From positions 992,001 to 1,056,000 of the forward strand of contig JAYKYS010000007.1 of the NCBI GenBank assembly GCA_036924285.1: a stretch of 64,000 bases of DNA, read 5' to 3'. Both the position numbers and the translations under genes were made by a program. Below, in pieces: positions 35,848 to 48,760 of the stretch. This stretch comes from Asterella californica. Its lineage: Eukaryota > Streptophyta > Marchantiopsida > Marchantiales > Aytoniaceae. The first letter of the stretch is position 1, and each line of letters begins with the position of its first letter. The notes under the pieces are model-generated. The model had not been told where the DNA came from. It worked only from the letters and a program-made list of their open reading frames with translations, and did no database searches.

Positions 35848-37260
35848 TCAGATCTTTATCCCTCGTCCTTTATCTCTTAGTCTTTTTTTTCGAAAGAGCA
35901 TCTTCCCTAGATAAGTCAAGATTATCATTTTATTGTCAAACCTCCTCGAAGAAATTTGCTCCTCAAAAGAAGTTTTTTCTTGTGTATTCTCCCATTCTTT
36001 CTTTTCTTTTTGCATAGTGGATGCAATATCCAGCTTGAACTTGTTCAATTTCACATGCTCATCAAAATCATCCTTGTTGAGGTCATGCTTAACCTCGTCT
36101 ATCCTAGCACCGTAACTGACAACTTTGCAACATCATGCATCGCCAAATAATCCTCTATCCCTTTCAGGTCTCCTTTACCAGTGTTAACTTGAAGGATAGC
36201 ATCCATATCTCTGAATCCATCCTTCTCATCCTCCCAATAAACAACTTTTTGTTGCAAACTCTTTACGACGTCGTTGTAATGTTCTTGCTGATGAGCAATT
36301 CCATCACAACAAATACACTCTTGCACCCAAGCTTAATTAGGCATAAGTTTCATCATAGTCTGTATTTCTTTCCCTTCTAACCTAACAACCTTAACATCCT
36401 GATCCTTCATCTCTAGCATTATCTAGTCCACTACAAGAACCACAGAAATCTTTTGAGTAGGTGTGATAACAGTTGATATTGACATTGACCTCTTAGACAT
36501 GACCTTATCCGTCTATGCTCTCTTTTGACAAGAAGATAAACAGTTTCTTGCTTAACCTCCGAATTGTTTGTCAACCTTTCATTTTCATCTCTATCCTCCA
36601 AAAGTATTTGTAGTCGCTCTTGCAATGTTCCCTCTGTAGCTTGAAGAAGTAACTGGTAAGTTCCCAGTATCAATATTTGAGATAATTGTTTCTCAAACTC
36701 TCCTAAAGCTCAAGATGCTGCAAATTTTTGTTGGATCGTTCGACCCATCAAAAAATGATTTCTTGATCATTTTGTCATAGTCTTCCAGGAAATACTCATC
36801 CCTAAGCGCACGTGAAAATATTTCTCATTTATCCCCAAATTGCTTCACCAAACCTCTCACATGCTCCGTTAGCTCAGATACTGTAGCGAGTTCGAATGTC
36901 TCGATCATCTCTCTTTCTGCTACCTTATTTCATTTTGTCCTTTTCTCCTAAAATTTCAAATATTTTGAAATATTCCTCCCATCGAACTGATATAACTTGT
37001 CAACCATTGTTCAAAACACCTATATACCCAAATCTTCCTTTGGTAAGTTTTCTTGCTACTTTTGCAAGAATAACATGAAGCTTGAAACATCTTTGCAGTT
37101 GTTGGATCTAGCTGCATCTTTGATATCCTGATTGATCGCTTAGCTTCATCCCTAATCATGATTGCCTAGTATCCTTATCATCCCAAAATCATTCTATAAC
37201 TTTCCTCTCAAGTCCACAACATCCCCCCAAACCGTTAGACCCATCTCCATCTCCACTCAT
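35848..37260 (-). pseudogene. Element F gag, strongly decayed
   Basis: The minus strand opens ATGAGTGGAGATGGAGATGG at 37260, like E's gag start at 13681. 37159-36956 keeps MQLDPTTAKMFQAS; 36673-36431 matches J's LFLQSANSELQRELELLLDD region (LLLQATEGTLQERLQILLED); 36326-36099 keeps a knuckle (CICCDGIAHQQEH) and GKGDLKGIEDYLAMHD. Many frameshifts. Nothing of protease or pol is recognisable further left. Confidence 0.7.
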
Positions 37261-37307
37261 GATCGCTGCTCCTTCAAAAACTCTTACGTATCTTGACTCC
37301 ACACACT

Positions 37308-37324
37308 TCATGTCGAGTTCACCA
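37308..37324 (-). promoter_or_regulatory. Primer-binding-like motif of element F
   Basis: GGTGAACTCGACATGAA on the minus strand, the two-mismatch counterpart of the motif downstream of LTR2 (13609) and LTR1 (62179). Confidence 0.45.
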
Positions 37325-37638
37325 CCTGTGCCGTATCAAATTTCACAAAGCCGCATTTGGGAAAGCATTGGGCTCCAAGCTGCTAAAGACAACATAGCAG
37401 TGTGCACGGAAGATATCAGTTCTCAAAGTGTGGCTCTTCTAACCTGTAACTTGACTTTTCTGCATCTTTAAACTATAGCAGAACTTCAAATGTTTGCAAT
37501 ATGTTAAGATTTTCCCCAAATTCATTAGAAAGTCTTTAGAATTGTCTTTCCAATGATATCCATATTACTTCAAACTGACATGTCTAGCAGAAATTACAAT
37601 TATTCAAAGTTTCTTTCATCTCTTCAAGTATATTGGTA

Positions 37639-38544
37639 ATCTCGATTTCAAAATCGAGATTTCACTTGACCCTTCAGCCTCCAAACCTCGATTTCAGAAT
37701 CAAGTTTTTATTTGACCGTTCAGCCTCCAAACCTTGATTTCAAAATTGAGGTTGGGACCTCATCTTCCAAACCCACTCTCGAAAAATAAATCCGTCAAAA
37801 ATATTCTGATAAAAATTTTCTTTATTTTTTTACCTTTCTTTCTCGGTTATGACTCCATCCAAAAAACCTCACCCAAAAGCTCACTTGAGAAACTCAATTT
37901 AGAATCGACGTCGTCCTGAACCTTGTAAAAATAACATCACCCAAAGTAGCCCCCAACCTCGATTTCAGAATCGGAGTTGGACTCCCAACTCATCTTTTCA
38001 CCCCTATAAAATTCAAAACTATGTAACTCTCCGATTATAGCTCCACATGCAACAAAGTGGGTGGCGTTGGGAAGTGTTCAAAACCCCTTCCAGTGATACC
38101 TAAATCATTCAAAACAGACATCCATAGCAGAAGCTACACACTCTCAAAATTGGACTTTTCTATATTCTTTTGTAAAACTTCGATTACAGAATCGAGGTTC
38201 AAGACCCCTCTCATATATTTTTTCCTGAAGACACACAAGTTCAACTTCTATTTCAGAATCAAGGTTAAGGTTCTTGAACCTAAATATCCAACTCAAAATA
38301 TAATTTTGTACTCAAAAGTTTCCAAAATACTATTTATTTGAGTAAAAAATTATACATTTGGCTTTAAATACTCATAGTTCTCTGAATATAAAACCAAAAA
38401 TAATGAGTTTTACACGTTGAAAAGCCCTCGTTGAGTTTATTCCATTGACATCAAAACATAAATAATTGATATCTCAGTAAAAACTTATGTCCATGTTATC
38501 ATTTTTACTCAACATAAGTACAACCTCGATTTTCAAAACTGGTT
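37639..38544. repeat. Dispersed palindromic repeat CCTCGATTTCAGAATCGAGG
   Basis: Seven recognisable copies: 37639-37660 (10-bp perfect arms, CA centre), 37684-37706, 37730-37753, 37955-37978, 38175-38199, 38243-38266 and 38522-38544. The second and third are also part of a 46-bp tandem repeat (37660-37753). All lie upstream of F's gag, in the presumed LTR. Confidence 0.85.
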
Positions 38545-38739
38545 CAGACCTTTTCTCTCTCAACGTAGATTGAGTTTTGAGAACCAAAACCTGACTAAAT
38601 GCTCTGAGAATCTCTCTATGCATTTTGACAACCTGACGGCTCTAGACTCGAAGAATACCCGTAACAAAGAGAAAACCGTAGCTTTTATATCCGACGATCC
38701 ACCTGCTTGCCAACCACCTATCACCTCTCAATTGCCTTG

Positions 38740-38965
38740 TGGCAGAAATACATAGTGCCATGTCATCTTTAAACCCACCATTCATCAACACGTCGTCACG
38801 TCAACATCAAAAAGCCAATTCAGCAAAATATCACGTTAGCAAAAATCTGTCATGTCATCAGTTGCTACATCAGCATAAAGTGCCATGTCAGCAAGTTTCC
38901 ATGTCATGTTTTTGACACATCAGATTCTTTATACCACGTCAGCACCTGCCACATCATCACTCGGA
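38740..38965 (-). repeat. TGACGTGGCA-like iterated region
   Basis: On the minus strand GATGTGGCA, TGACGTGG, TGACATGGCA, GATGTGTCA and TGACGTGACGACGTG recur every 15-30 bp. A similar region is at 54510-54760 on the plus strand, including a shared TGRTGTGGTATAAA-like phrase. Probably LTR U3 sequence. Confidence 0.6.
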
Positions 38966-39199
38966 TGACATGTTGATATCCGTCACCATCCAAACCTTAC
39001 AACTTATAACCTCCATAACTCTCCTAATATGATGATTAAAAACTACTAGTCGAGCTCTACACAATGGTGTCCTCAAATTCACATTTTTAGAAAATTTAGA
39101 AACTTTTATATTCTCAACCTCTCTTTCTCTCACTAGCGGATCCACCACACAATATCGCTATGTTTGACACCCCTTGTTACCACGTATATAAGATGTAGT

Positions 39200-42100
39200 G
39201 TCTAGATAAATTTTGACATCACAAGCTTAATACACTAGCTGTTGCAGAGTTACGGAAAAAAATTCTCCATCAGTCGGGGTATAAGTTTTTCTAACTTTTA
39301 CACCCACTAATGATCATGTGGTACTTCATACTGAATAGTACACTGAATTTTGACATGTGAATATCCATCCTTATAACTTGTTCGATAGGTTATGTGCTTG
39401 AAGCAGTATATACATGTAACCATCTAGATATATGTGTTACTGTCGTTAAACACCAAACCACATAAAGCAACCACATGTTGAACAAGATTTGGCTTGTCTT
39501 TGCCACTGAGCTCCTTCTCAACCAAATTATCGTCACAATTGTTTTTAAGTGAGAAGTTAAATTTGATATGTACACGTATTTGCTTTGGACATTTACATTT
39601 GTTACGTTTATCCCCAATTTGAGAATTCATAGATATCATTGTCCATGCTGTTGTGGAACCTTTCGCATGATAATCATTTTTCAGATGATGTAAATGACTT
39701 TGACTGTCTAAGTTTCGGATTAGACATAGAGACAGCCTGAGTTGGATTGAGGGTTTCTAGACAAAGTGCCTAATGCTTTCGCACTACCTTTTCTATGTTA
39801 TGTTTTGATTAAGAATGCTTAAATAATAATTTTAGAAGAGCAGAAAAGTTCTATGTAAACAAAGGACTCTGTGCGATCTTCAGCTCTACAGTTTGTCATT
39901 TGTAAATTCATTGATAGTTAATATTGTTCCGCTTTGAAAGATTTTTGAAATGAGGTCAACATTTATTGATTTTCTTGTTCGTCAACTGTGAATAAACTCT
40001 TAATCATTATTTTCTCATCACTGTATTACACATGACTGCGATGTATGCATGGGTTAAGATTCTCCTCAATGTCTTCATAGTTGACAGTAAAAAAAGACAA
40101 GTCCATGAAGTTGCTATCAGTTACATGAGGATTGACAATACAAATAGACAAGTCCATGAAGTCGCTATCAATGACACGAGTATTTAAGGTAACTTTTTGT
40201 TGTTTAGCGTTCTCATCTTTCATTCAATCATCATAAGAGAGTGAGAGAGAGTTCCAAAGTGAAGACGTGGTTCTTGTTAGACAATCTCCCAATAGAGAGA
40301 ACAAACTTCCAAAGTAAGATTTTCTTCTTGTTAGACAATCTTCCAACAATAAGACTTGTCTAAACGAGGTTGTGATCTCCTAAAGTCACCAAATAATGGA
40401 CCTCACAAGCGAATCTATCAAAAGTTTCCAAAGTTCTCGTAAAGTGTTTCCTCACTCATTTTCAAACTCAGATTTCAGAGCTTGGTCAAAAATAGATCTG
40501 GGAAGTGCTTCTTAAGCGACTTCCCAGATCTATTTTGATACTTGAGCGACTACATACATAGTTACCCTTTTAGATGTTAATGATATGACTGTACACCAAA
40601 ACTTTGCACGAGATCTACCAACAAAGTATGCTCAAATTATGTGAGAGCTCTAATCGCTTTGGAACTGCACTATCAAGTTATACAAGTTAGTGTTAATATC
40701 TCAGCATTAAAACTATCATAAGTGTGTTTTACAAAAAGAGAAGTGATTGATATTTTTCTCTCTTTTTATATTTCTTTTCTTGGATTTGTTATATTGACAT
40801 CCCACACATGGATCAATCGGTACAATACACATCGACTGGACGAGGTCAGTGGAAGAAATCCCTAACAAGATATTAGAGAAGTATTTAGTCAGGCCTCTCA
40901 AAACTTACCAGGTAAAAGAATGATCAAGATTAAGATTATAATAACAGACTTTTGAATACATGCTTCAAAAGGGGATTGCTTAATACTAACAAATGTTATT
41001 AATATTAGTTTGTCTTCTATAATTATTAGAGACGGTCTGTTGCGCTCACAAATATTTTACTTATTGGAGAGGTATTAAAAAATGACAATAAACATCATAT
41101 GTAGAACTATCCTATTCGTTTCAACAATGTCCAAAAATATACTTAATTAAATAATAGAACGACTGCATGGTTAAAAACGTTTTAAATTATTTTCACTATA
41201 AATTCCCTCTAGCATCTCTCTATTTAAATATTGCCGCATTATACATAAAGGTGATATATAATCAAAGGGACTTCCTCGTATGAGAGCGGGAAAAGGATAA
41301 ATGATGAGTGCGGGAGAACAAATTGATTATTTTATTAGTTGCAGTTTAATCCAGTGAAAAAACCATATTCGCGAAGAAAATAACGCAACCAAAGAGGGAT
41401 GAAATATCACCTTCCATAATGTCTTTTCTGTTTCTAAAGGATGGAAATGTTATGTTAGAGTGTTTCTAACAAACACTAGTTTTATTTGAATAATCCAAAA
41501 TTATAAGTTAACGATAAGCGGTTAATGGAACTATTATTAAGTAAACTGTTGTTACGGTTCTCTGCTTTACACAAAAGGGTTAGACCAAATACACATGCAA
41601 AGCGCACTTCTGGTTAACTGATAGTACTTAACAACCTTAACTACTATAGTTAGTATCAATCATCAATATACTAGAGCTTGAGATTATATCAAAATTTTAT
41701 AGTTATAATTTAATGTTCATACATTTTTTATTAATTATTTTTAAATAAAATGTAATTTAAGCTTGATTCACAGATACAAGTCAGATCCAGAAGTCGGATA
41801 ACCACTCTCGACCCTATTAGACCAATTACACCCGCAGATTTTCTTCCCGCTCTCCATTCTTGTCCTTTCCTTTTGGACAAGAGCTCAAGGTACATGCATA
41901 TTATTCAGGACCCTTTTCCGAAACATAATATTTGGTGGGATCTTATAATTTTTTCTTCTCTTTGCCACTAGGGCCCTTCCTCTTCCTTCCTAGTTTTCTT
42001 ACAAAGTTTTGCTTGTAAGTTTGTAATGAGATAATATGCATGCAAGATCGACTTCTGGGAACTTTTGCTCGCTTGCTATTATCAAAAGAATATATAAATA

Positions 42101-42800
42101 TATAAATATTATTTTATACCAAACTGATAAGAAAAATATAACTATTTCATAAATATTAACTGTTAACCAAACTTGGAAACGTGAGAGGACTCAGACCTAA
42201 ACCATAAAGAGAGCACGGATAAAAGTGCTTCCCAAAGTACATATGTGGGTTGTTGATCGCCACTCGGACACATTTCATAAAATATTTAATTTAATACTTA
42301 AGAATTAATAAATATAATAAAATAATAAAATAAACACTTGCATATTTACCTCCTCCACCAAGAGGAGGTAAGGAATATGCATGGGAGTTAGATTAAAATA
42401 TTTATAGATTAAACATACTAGAAAAACACAAAGACGGTAAACAGAGACTGATTGATGAACTAAAAGACACTCTCTCTCATGTTTTAGTGTTTCTATTATT
42501 TCTGCTAAGGACTAGAATGTTCTTTCTTATGACTGACAAGTTCACAACTTACAGAGTTTTGCTGCGGCACAGGAAGGGATATCAAAACGCCATGATAACA
42601 AACTGCAAATAGCCTCTTCAGAATCGGTAGGAGACTTTTTGCTATACGTTAGCATAGTTAGCTAATAACCGCACCAAGCTTTTCGTGTTTTTTTTTGCAA
42701 AAAGTAACCATCTCCAGAGCTGGTTCGTGCGTGTTGCTTTCCGGAGTTTGTTTAGGTGAAAAACTAGCATCACTATACCACGCTATGTACTGTACATCGA
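39200..42800. other. No gene recognised; small repeats and hairpins only
   Basis: Holds two imperfect tandem duplications (40081-40180, about 50-bp units sharing GACAAGTCCATGAAG; 40250-40345, about 55-bp units sharing CTTGTTAGACAATCT) and two hairpins. 40489-40506 pairs perfectly with 40519-40536 (18 bp, 12-nt loop). 42346-42355 pairs with 42362-42371 (10 bp, 6-nt loop), extended by GCATAT/ATATGC. No convincing open frame. Confidence 0.6.
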
Positions 42801-42825
42801 GCTTCACAAGCTTAGGCAGAAATTT

Positions 42826-43172
42826 GCTTGATCACACCCCCAGTAGGTTCCTTGAGCTTGATCATACCCCTCCTAGGTTCCTTAAGCTTGATCATACCCC
42901 TCTAGGGTTATTGACAGTAGAACCAGTCATTTTATCTTTTCGTTCATCATTTTAGTACTTTCAACCTTGATTACATATCATTGTAATTCAAAATATTTAA
43001 CATTATTCAAAATAGTTAGACTATACGAAGTTTAATATGTGCAGTCTCACATGTGAGTAACATCATAAAGTGATCGGTTTTACAGGCAACAGCCAGTGAA
43101 GGTGTGATCAAGCCATACATCGTAAGAGGGGTGTGATCAAGCTCAAGGAACCTACTGGGGGTGTGATCAAGC
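42826..43172. repeat. Foldback element with 30-bp iterated arms
   Basis: Left arm: three 30-bp units at 42826, 42856 and 42886, each starting GCTTGATCACACCCC-like. Right arm 43101-43172 carries the same units inverted. The outer about 45 bp (42826-42870 versus 43172-43128) match with one or two differences. The loop is about 185-255 bp and AT-rich. No target duplication seen. Confidence 0.85.
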
Positions 43173-43260
43173 AAGTGCTCATTTAAACATACGAGTGCTA
43201 AGCAGAAACAGATGGGTTCTCTGAGATTTTCCTCGAAGTCGTGAAGAGACTCACTGGACG

Positions 43261-43344
43261 CTGGTTTTCACTGTTGCCATATAAAGCAGTAATAACACCA
43301 CGCTTGGTACGATTACAGCCTTATATGGCGATCATGAAAACCAG
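43261..43344. other. Long imperfect hairpin, miRNA-precursor- or MITE-like
   Basis: 43261-43294 pairs with 43311-43344: CTGGTTTTCA and GCCATATAA are perfectly paired, with one 5-nt internal loop, a few mismatches and a 16-nt terminal loop. Stem about 33 nt. Confidence 0.6.
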
Positions 43345-43399
43345 AAAGGAGAGAGGATAATGTTGTCATGTAGTGGAGATAGACGGATGAGTCAGTGTG

Positions 43400-46300
43400 A
43401 AACCAAAAAGAGAGAAGAAGGAGTTTTAGACATGGATAAATTGCTTATGAATACCCTGCAATATCACCTCCTCCACAGATCGATCTTTGTATTGAAATGT
43501 CTGTTGTCTTTTAATTCAAATTATTTTTCACTCTCGATGAATTGTTTGTTCACCTTGTGTGTTTTACGGACAACCAAATTACAAAGACACCCCTCTAACT
43601 CATTTCAAATTCTAGAATTTTTTCAGAAAACTAAATTATAACGTAGACCCTTTAACTCTCTTGGTCTTAATTCCGAGACAGAGTCTTGTCGCAGTGGGAT
43701 TCGAGCTCAGGCTGGTTAAATCCCCAGACCTAGTCTGTATCAAGAAGCCACTCTATTCTACAAGTACAGAGTGGCGTCTTGTTTCTAAAAATACAGGAAT
43801 AGATAATGTTCTACTATATTTAAAAAAATGTAAAATTAACAAACAGCGTTCTCTGAGACAATGACTTAATGACTATTTCCAAGACTGATTCATAATGACG
43901 TAATGACTGTTTCCAAGACATGATACAAACTTACTGCTGCAAATGACGTTTCGAGATTTTCGTCCCGTAGATCCCACTTGTCTTATGTCTTTTTTTCCTG
44001 GAAGTGCACTTTGCACGCATAATCATTGCAAGCGTAGCTCGTAACTCTTTGTTTTTCTTGTCTTCATGCATTTCAATCAAGCCTGCATTATGACTCGAGT
44101 GTAGTTCGTCCGTTGTATTTGAATGTCATTGTTTTTTTATGTGATTTATTTTTCTTCCAAACCAATCATGCGTTGTTATAGACGGCTCTAGTGAAGAGTA
44201 AATGTCCAACAGACCCCTCTAAGTCACTCTGGAAATTCTTATTTTTCTTAACTTCATCTGAGATAATCTGATCTGGTGAAATCAACCCGTAGAGCCTTCT
44301 TGCCAAGTACTTTGCTTTAAACTGATTTCTTTTTCTTTTTTGGATCAGGATTCGAATCAAGATAGATATGTCTCCAAACCCAAACTCTTGTCACTGTGAC
44401 AGTTCTCTGCTTATGTTTAGAACTGAACACTTCATTTATAACTTAAGGTTCTTATTATCACATGGACGAGCTCACGAGCTCATGTCCGCGAGAAAAGATG
44501 TATTTGCTCCTGATAATATTGCAGCAAATGATCGATTCTATTCTATTTTTAATGTTGTATCCTGCTACAACCAATTATTGTCTAAGATTTATCTTTCGTT
44601 TTACACGCTTGTCGTTTTCCTCCTCTATGCGGAAAGTGCAGTTGGGATGCATATTCACTTCCGTTGAGTTCCTTCCATGTATTGTATTGCGCATGGTTTT
44701 ATTCCGGAGTATCAGAAATAACAAATTTTGGGACCTCTTGGAAGGTCTAGTAGGGCTTGAATTTCCAGAGACACCCTCTAAACAATTCAATTTAATGAAC
44801 TTTTGAAGACATCCCTCCAAAAACTTGAATCAAATCAAATTGGTTTTTTCTGTGTAAACTTACCTCTAACTGTTCTTAGTAGAATAATTTATTTTTGTTT
44901 TTATGAGTTTGCTTACAAAGAGATTCTAACTGAGGTTACCGGATCCCTAAGCACATCCAGTTTACATTGCATCATTCACATTCTCTAGGAAATATTACTA
45001 TTTATGATTTATATTAGACACATAGATGATGATGGATTTGAGTCTCAACTAATTCATGATTTTTCAATAAACCGGAGGAAAAAATTAAAATTCATCAAAA
45101 TAATCTAATGAAAATCAACACTTCCACCCAATTAACATGTACACACTAACTATGTATGTCCCGGATGTTCTTCCTTTGTCGTTTTCTCTTTTCTTTCCGA
45201 AAGTGCAGTTTTGGATGCATATTATTATGCACAGTCTTTGCTAATCTAGAACATACAGTGTTCAAATCATGCGACTTCTTTGGTCGCGATTCCATTTGGA
45301 AACGAGAATCGCGACCACATCGTCTTTACTTTCACCGCGGGATAAAAGAAACAAGGATGTTAGCATACAAAGATTCCATACGAATATATTCGATTCGATT
45401 CAGTTTCTGCTACAGTATATACTGACAGTACTGTTTTACTGTTACAAAGGGGAATTATATGCTATCCTGAATTACCGCGTGGCCCGCAGTCAACGTCATG
45501 CGACCACATCCATTTGCGTCGCTTGCAGTTGAAAAGTGGAATATCGGAACTTTGGGGAAAATAAACGCGCAAGAAAATAATTAATTGAAAAGAAAGTTTC
45601 AACAAGTACGGTACTCAGCAAACTCTTTTCCTTTTTCTTGGGAATTGGGCAGCATGGATAAGCTCTCCATCTTCAGAGCATCCGCATTAATAATTATTTA
45701 GTTTTCTTTTGGGGAAAGTTAGGTAATAAAGGATATAAGGATCCCAACGTAGTAGTTTTTGAAGCCTGTGATCGCACGCTATACTTACGTGTTACATCAG
45801 GATCTATCGTATTTTGGTTTGTTTATTATTTAGTCTAAATTTATTTTCAAATAAATTTAGTAAATATTGAATATATTGATTATCAGTTTTCTGTGCTAAC
45901 CAAAATAGATAAAAGTTCTCAAAATTATCCTCTCTTCTTGAGTAATAATTCCTTCTAGAAAGACGCAACATACAGGCCAAAAAAACACAACCAATCGCTT
46001 CCAAGAATGTTCACTTTTCTTTCCAGCTATTGTCTTTTTGTAATTGTTCTTTCCGATTGAGATACATATTTTCCTTTTTCCTTTGAAAATTTTCCTTCCG
46101 TTTTTGGTTCGATAATTATACCATTTTCTCATTTGACTTTTCTTCCAGGATGGAAGTTGCATTTGATCATTTCTCGAGTGATGAACTCAAATGCACTCGA
46201 GAAATGAACAAAGTCTACAGCTGGAAAATATCCAAAAAGAATATATTATACATATTCAATGAAATATTTTACATTTTATTTTCGCTGTGGGGCTTTCTGC

Positions 46301-48500
46301 AGCCGAACTTTCATAGACTGAGCTCTCCTAGCAGAGGACTTGACCGCACACCGCCTGGTTACAGGCGGATGGGGCTATGAGACCGGACTCAGGTTACTAT
46401 GGTTTGTCTTTGTGTTAAAGGCGATGCAGCTACGAGGGAATAGTAGTGCCTGTCAAAGCTTATCATATTCCTCTAACATCCGAGACCATAAAGACAATAA
46501 CTAGGCCACGAGTGTAGACAAAATTTCACCATTGGGTAAGGATCAATCTTGTGCTATGTAACAAAAGACTAGAGTATTTTTCATGCGACCAAAAGATCTT
46601 AATGACCGAAAGGGAAATGCCTGAAAGACATTTCACATTTCAGGTTATGCATGTAGCCAAAACCTATGTCTGCAATCTTCACTTATTTAGAATCTAAATT
46701 ATCATTGTTAATATACAATATTATGATATTAACTTTAAACCCTAAACCCAATGATTTTAATTTCGGCACATGTTATTATATTATTTATGTATCTTTTCAT
46801 TTACCACTGTAAATGAAAATAATAATCGGAAAACACCCACAATCAGTTGTTTGTTCTCTAAACATTATTCTAGGATATATTTTCCCAATAAAGAATTGTT
46901 TTCCAAATGGCTCTTACAGGACCTGAACCTTCGTGGCAAGAGGCCTGAACCCACAAAGAATATATATAATACAAATTAAAATATGCTTGTTCATCCATGT
47001 TTCCATCTCCCTTCTCTAAGTTGCTACGGTCTTCTCTCGAGTTTTCATATAGCATATAGATTTCCTCAAATAATATGTTTATTTAATCAATTGCACTAAA
47101 ATAGAAAACTAAGATGTTTGTATTCTGGATACTAAAAAGATACATACATCCACTGTTACGTAAACATAATGCTATCTGCATTATTATGATTGCCGGTCTT
47201 ATGATACATAAATTGAACTTTTACTTTGTAAGAGAATTGATTGTTGGACAGGAATTTGTCATTTCATTGCGTTGATAATATCTGTGCAGAGATGGAGAAA
47301 GGTGAAATGGACTGCAAAACTTATCACTGTGAAGTTCAAGTTCGATGTATTGGGTGACTTTCAACAACGCCTTAAAGAAAAGAATAAAGGGCACAATTTA
47401 GGAAATATGAGATAGAAATCTCCGTCTTGTGAGGATGACCTATCACCTAATGTCACGGAAATGGGAAATAAAGCTTCATAATCCTTCATTTTAGAACAAT
47501 GGAAAAAATTGATTTCGTGATGTAACACCTCAAAATATAAAAAATTTGAGTGTATTCTTGTGTATTTATGTTATTATTACAGTGAGAATTTCTCTAGAAA
47601 AGAGAAAAAGCTAGATAAGTATTGCTAGTAAGTGTAAGTAGCTGTATATATCTCTTTAGTCTGCCCATTTATGAACGAGAGTGAGTTACTGAAGACATCC
47701 CCACCTACTATGTCGTGGCAGGAAGTAACCCCGAAAGAAACTTTATCTATTTAGTTATTATATTACATAAGACTATGATAGCCGTAGAGAAATTACAACC
47801 TACTACATAGCTGGAACAGGAATGGCTTCAGCTATTTCTTGAAGAGTCTCAGTCGAAAGATTTAGTAGTCAATAAGGTAATATAGCACAAAGAATAGTGA
47901 AAAGGAGGAAAAATAAAATATCAGTGAATATTTTTTGATACTAAGAAAACTCAAAACACTCAAGCATACCAGATGAACAAGCTGAATGTTGATCTTTTAT
48001 CATATGAAATAACAACAAGTTGTCATTTAATATCTAATGAAGCCCCCCTCAATGACCTTAGCTCGTGTTTGAAATCATGACAAGTTGTTATTTAATATCC
48101 AACGAGGCTTGCTGAGTGTTCCGTTGAGTGCAAAATAAAAAGATATTAAATTTTTCTTCATACGTGCAAACAAAATTCCTTATACATGATATATGTCTTA
48201 CTCTCAGTTAAGAGGGATTTTCAAAGAGCAAAGCGGAGTTAGAATACAACTCTTAGGTGGAACTCATCTTTACTATTATTAATGAGTTGATAGCAATATC
48301 TGAACAAATAGCAATGTTATAGAGTGCTCCTCATACAGTTAGGCTAGTTGGTGAAAAGCTTAATTACTAAAGCTTAATTACTGGTGCATAGCATCACGAC
48401 TAGTAATTATCTTGTCGGATCCAAGATCATACGAAAGCAGAAAACTGAAAATAGAATGAAAAACCGGCAAAGCATGTTGTAGTGGATGAAGGAGGACCAA
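43400..48500. other. No gene recognised; two perfect hairpins
   Basis: 45281-45292 pairs with 45306-45317 (12 bp, TGGTCGCGATTC, 13-nt loop). 46168-46180 pairs with 46194-46206 (13 bp, CATTTCTCGAGTG, 13-nt loop). Open frames here are short, AT-rich and show no motif that I recognise. Confidence 0.6.
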
Positions 48501-48517
48501 TCTAACTCTTACACGAA

Positions 48518-48760
48518 TGTTGGAACAAATGGTTGGACTCACACGAGAGACTAAATATGACTAACCGACTAGTGCAAAAGGTTACGGTTGTCCGTGAAGG
48601 AACAACCGGCAGACGTGTCAAGGATATAACCTTCTGGTGGATAAATATACCCAATGTCTGGACAGGACTTCCTTCTCCATATATGTGGAGAGGAGACCAA
48701 GTATATAAAGGTTGAGGGAAGTCTTTGTACCTTTTTCCTCTATAGAGAGAAAGAGGACAT
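48518..48760 (+). repeat. Possible LTR start with TATA box
   Basis: TGTTGGAACAAATGG at about 48518 resembles the 5' end of many LTRs and TATATAAAG lies at 48702-48710, followed by a pyrimidine-rich stretch. No matching second copy was found in the window. Confidence 0.3.

Noticed and set aside
37639..38544. CRISPR array
   Set aside because: Repeats are palindromic but irregularly spaced and diverged, with no uniform spacers and a eukaryotic context.
40026..40223. Copia-type protein fragment on the minus strand
   Set aside because: The frame is only a translation of a 50-bp tandem duplication; no gag or protease motif is present.
44166..46380. Small protein genes in the AT-rich region
   Set aside because: Frames under 120 codons with biased Phe/Ser/Leu content expected by chance in AT-rich DNA.
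47521..47560. LTR start TGTAACACCTC
   Set aside because: Resembles the first bases of element G's LTR, but similarity stops after about nine bases and no second copy or internal domain accompanies it.
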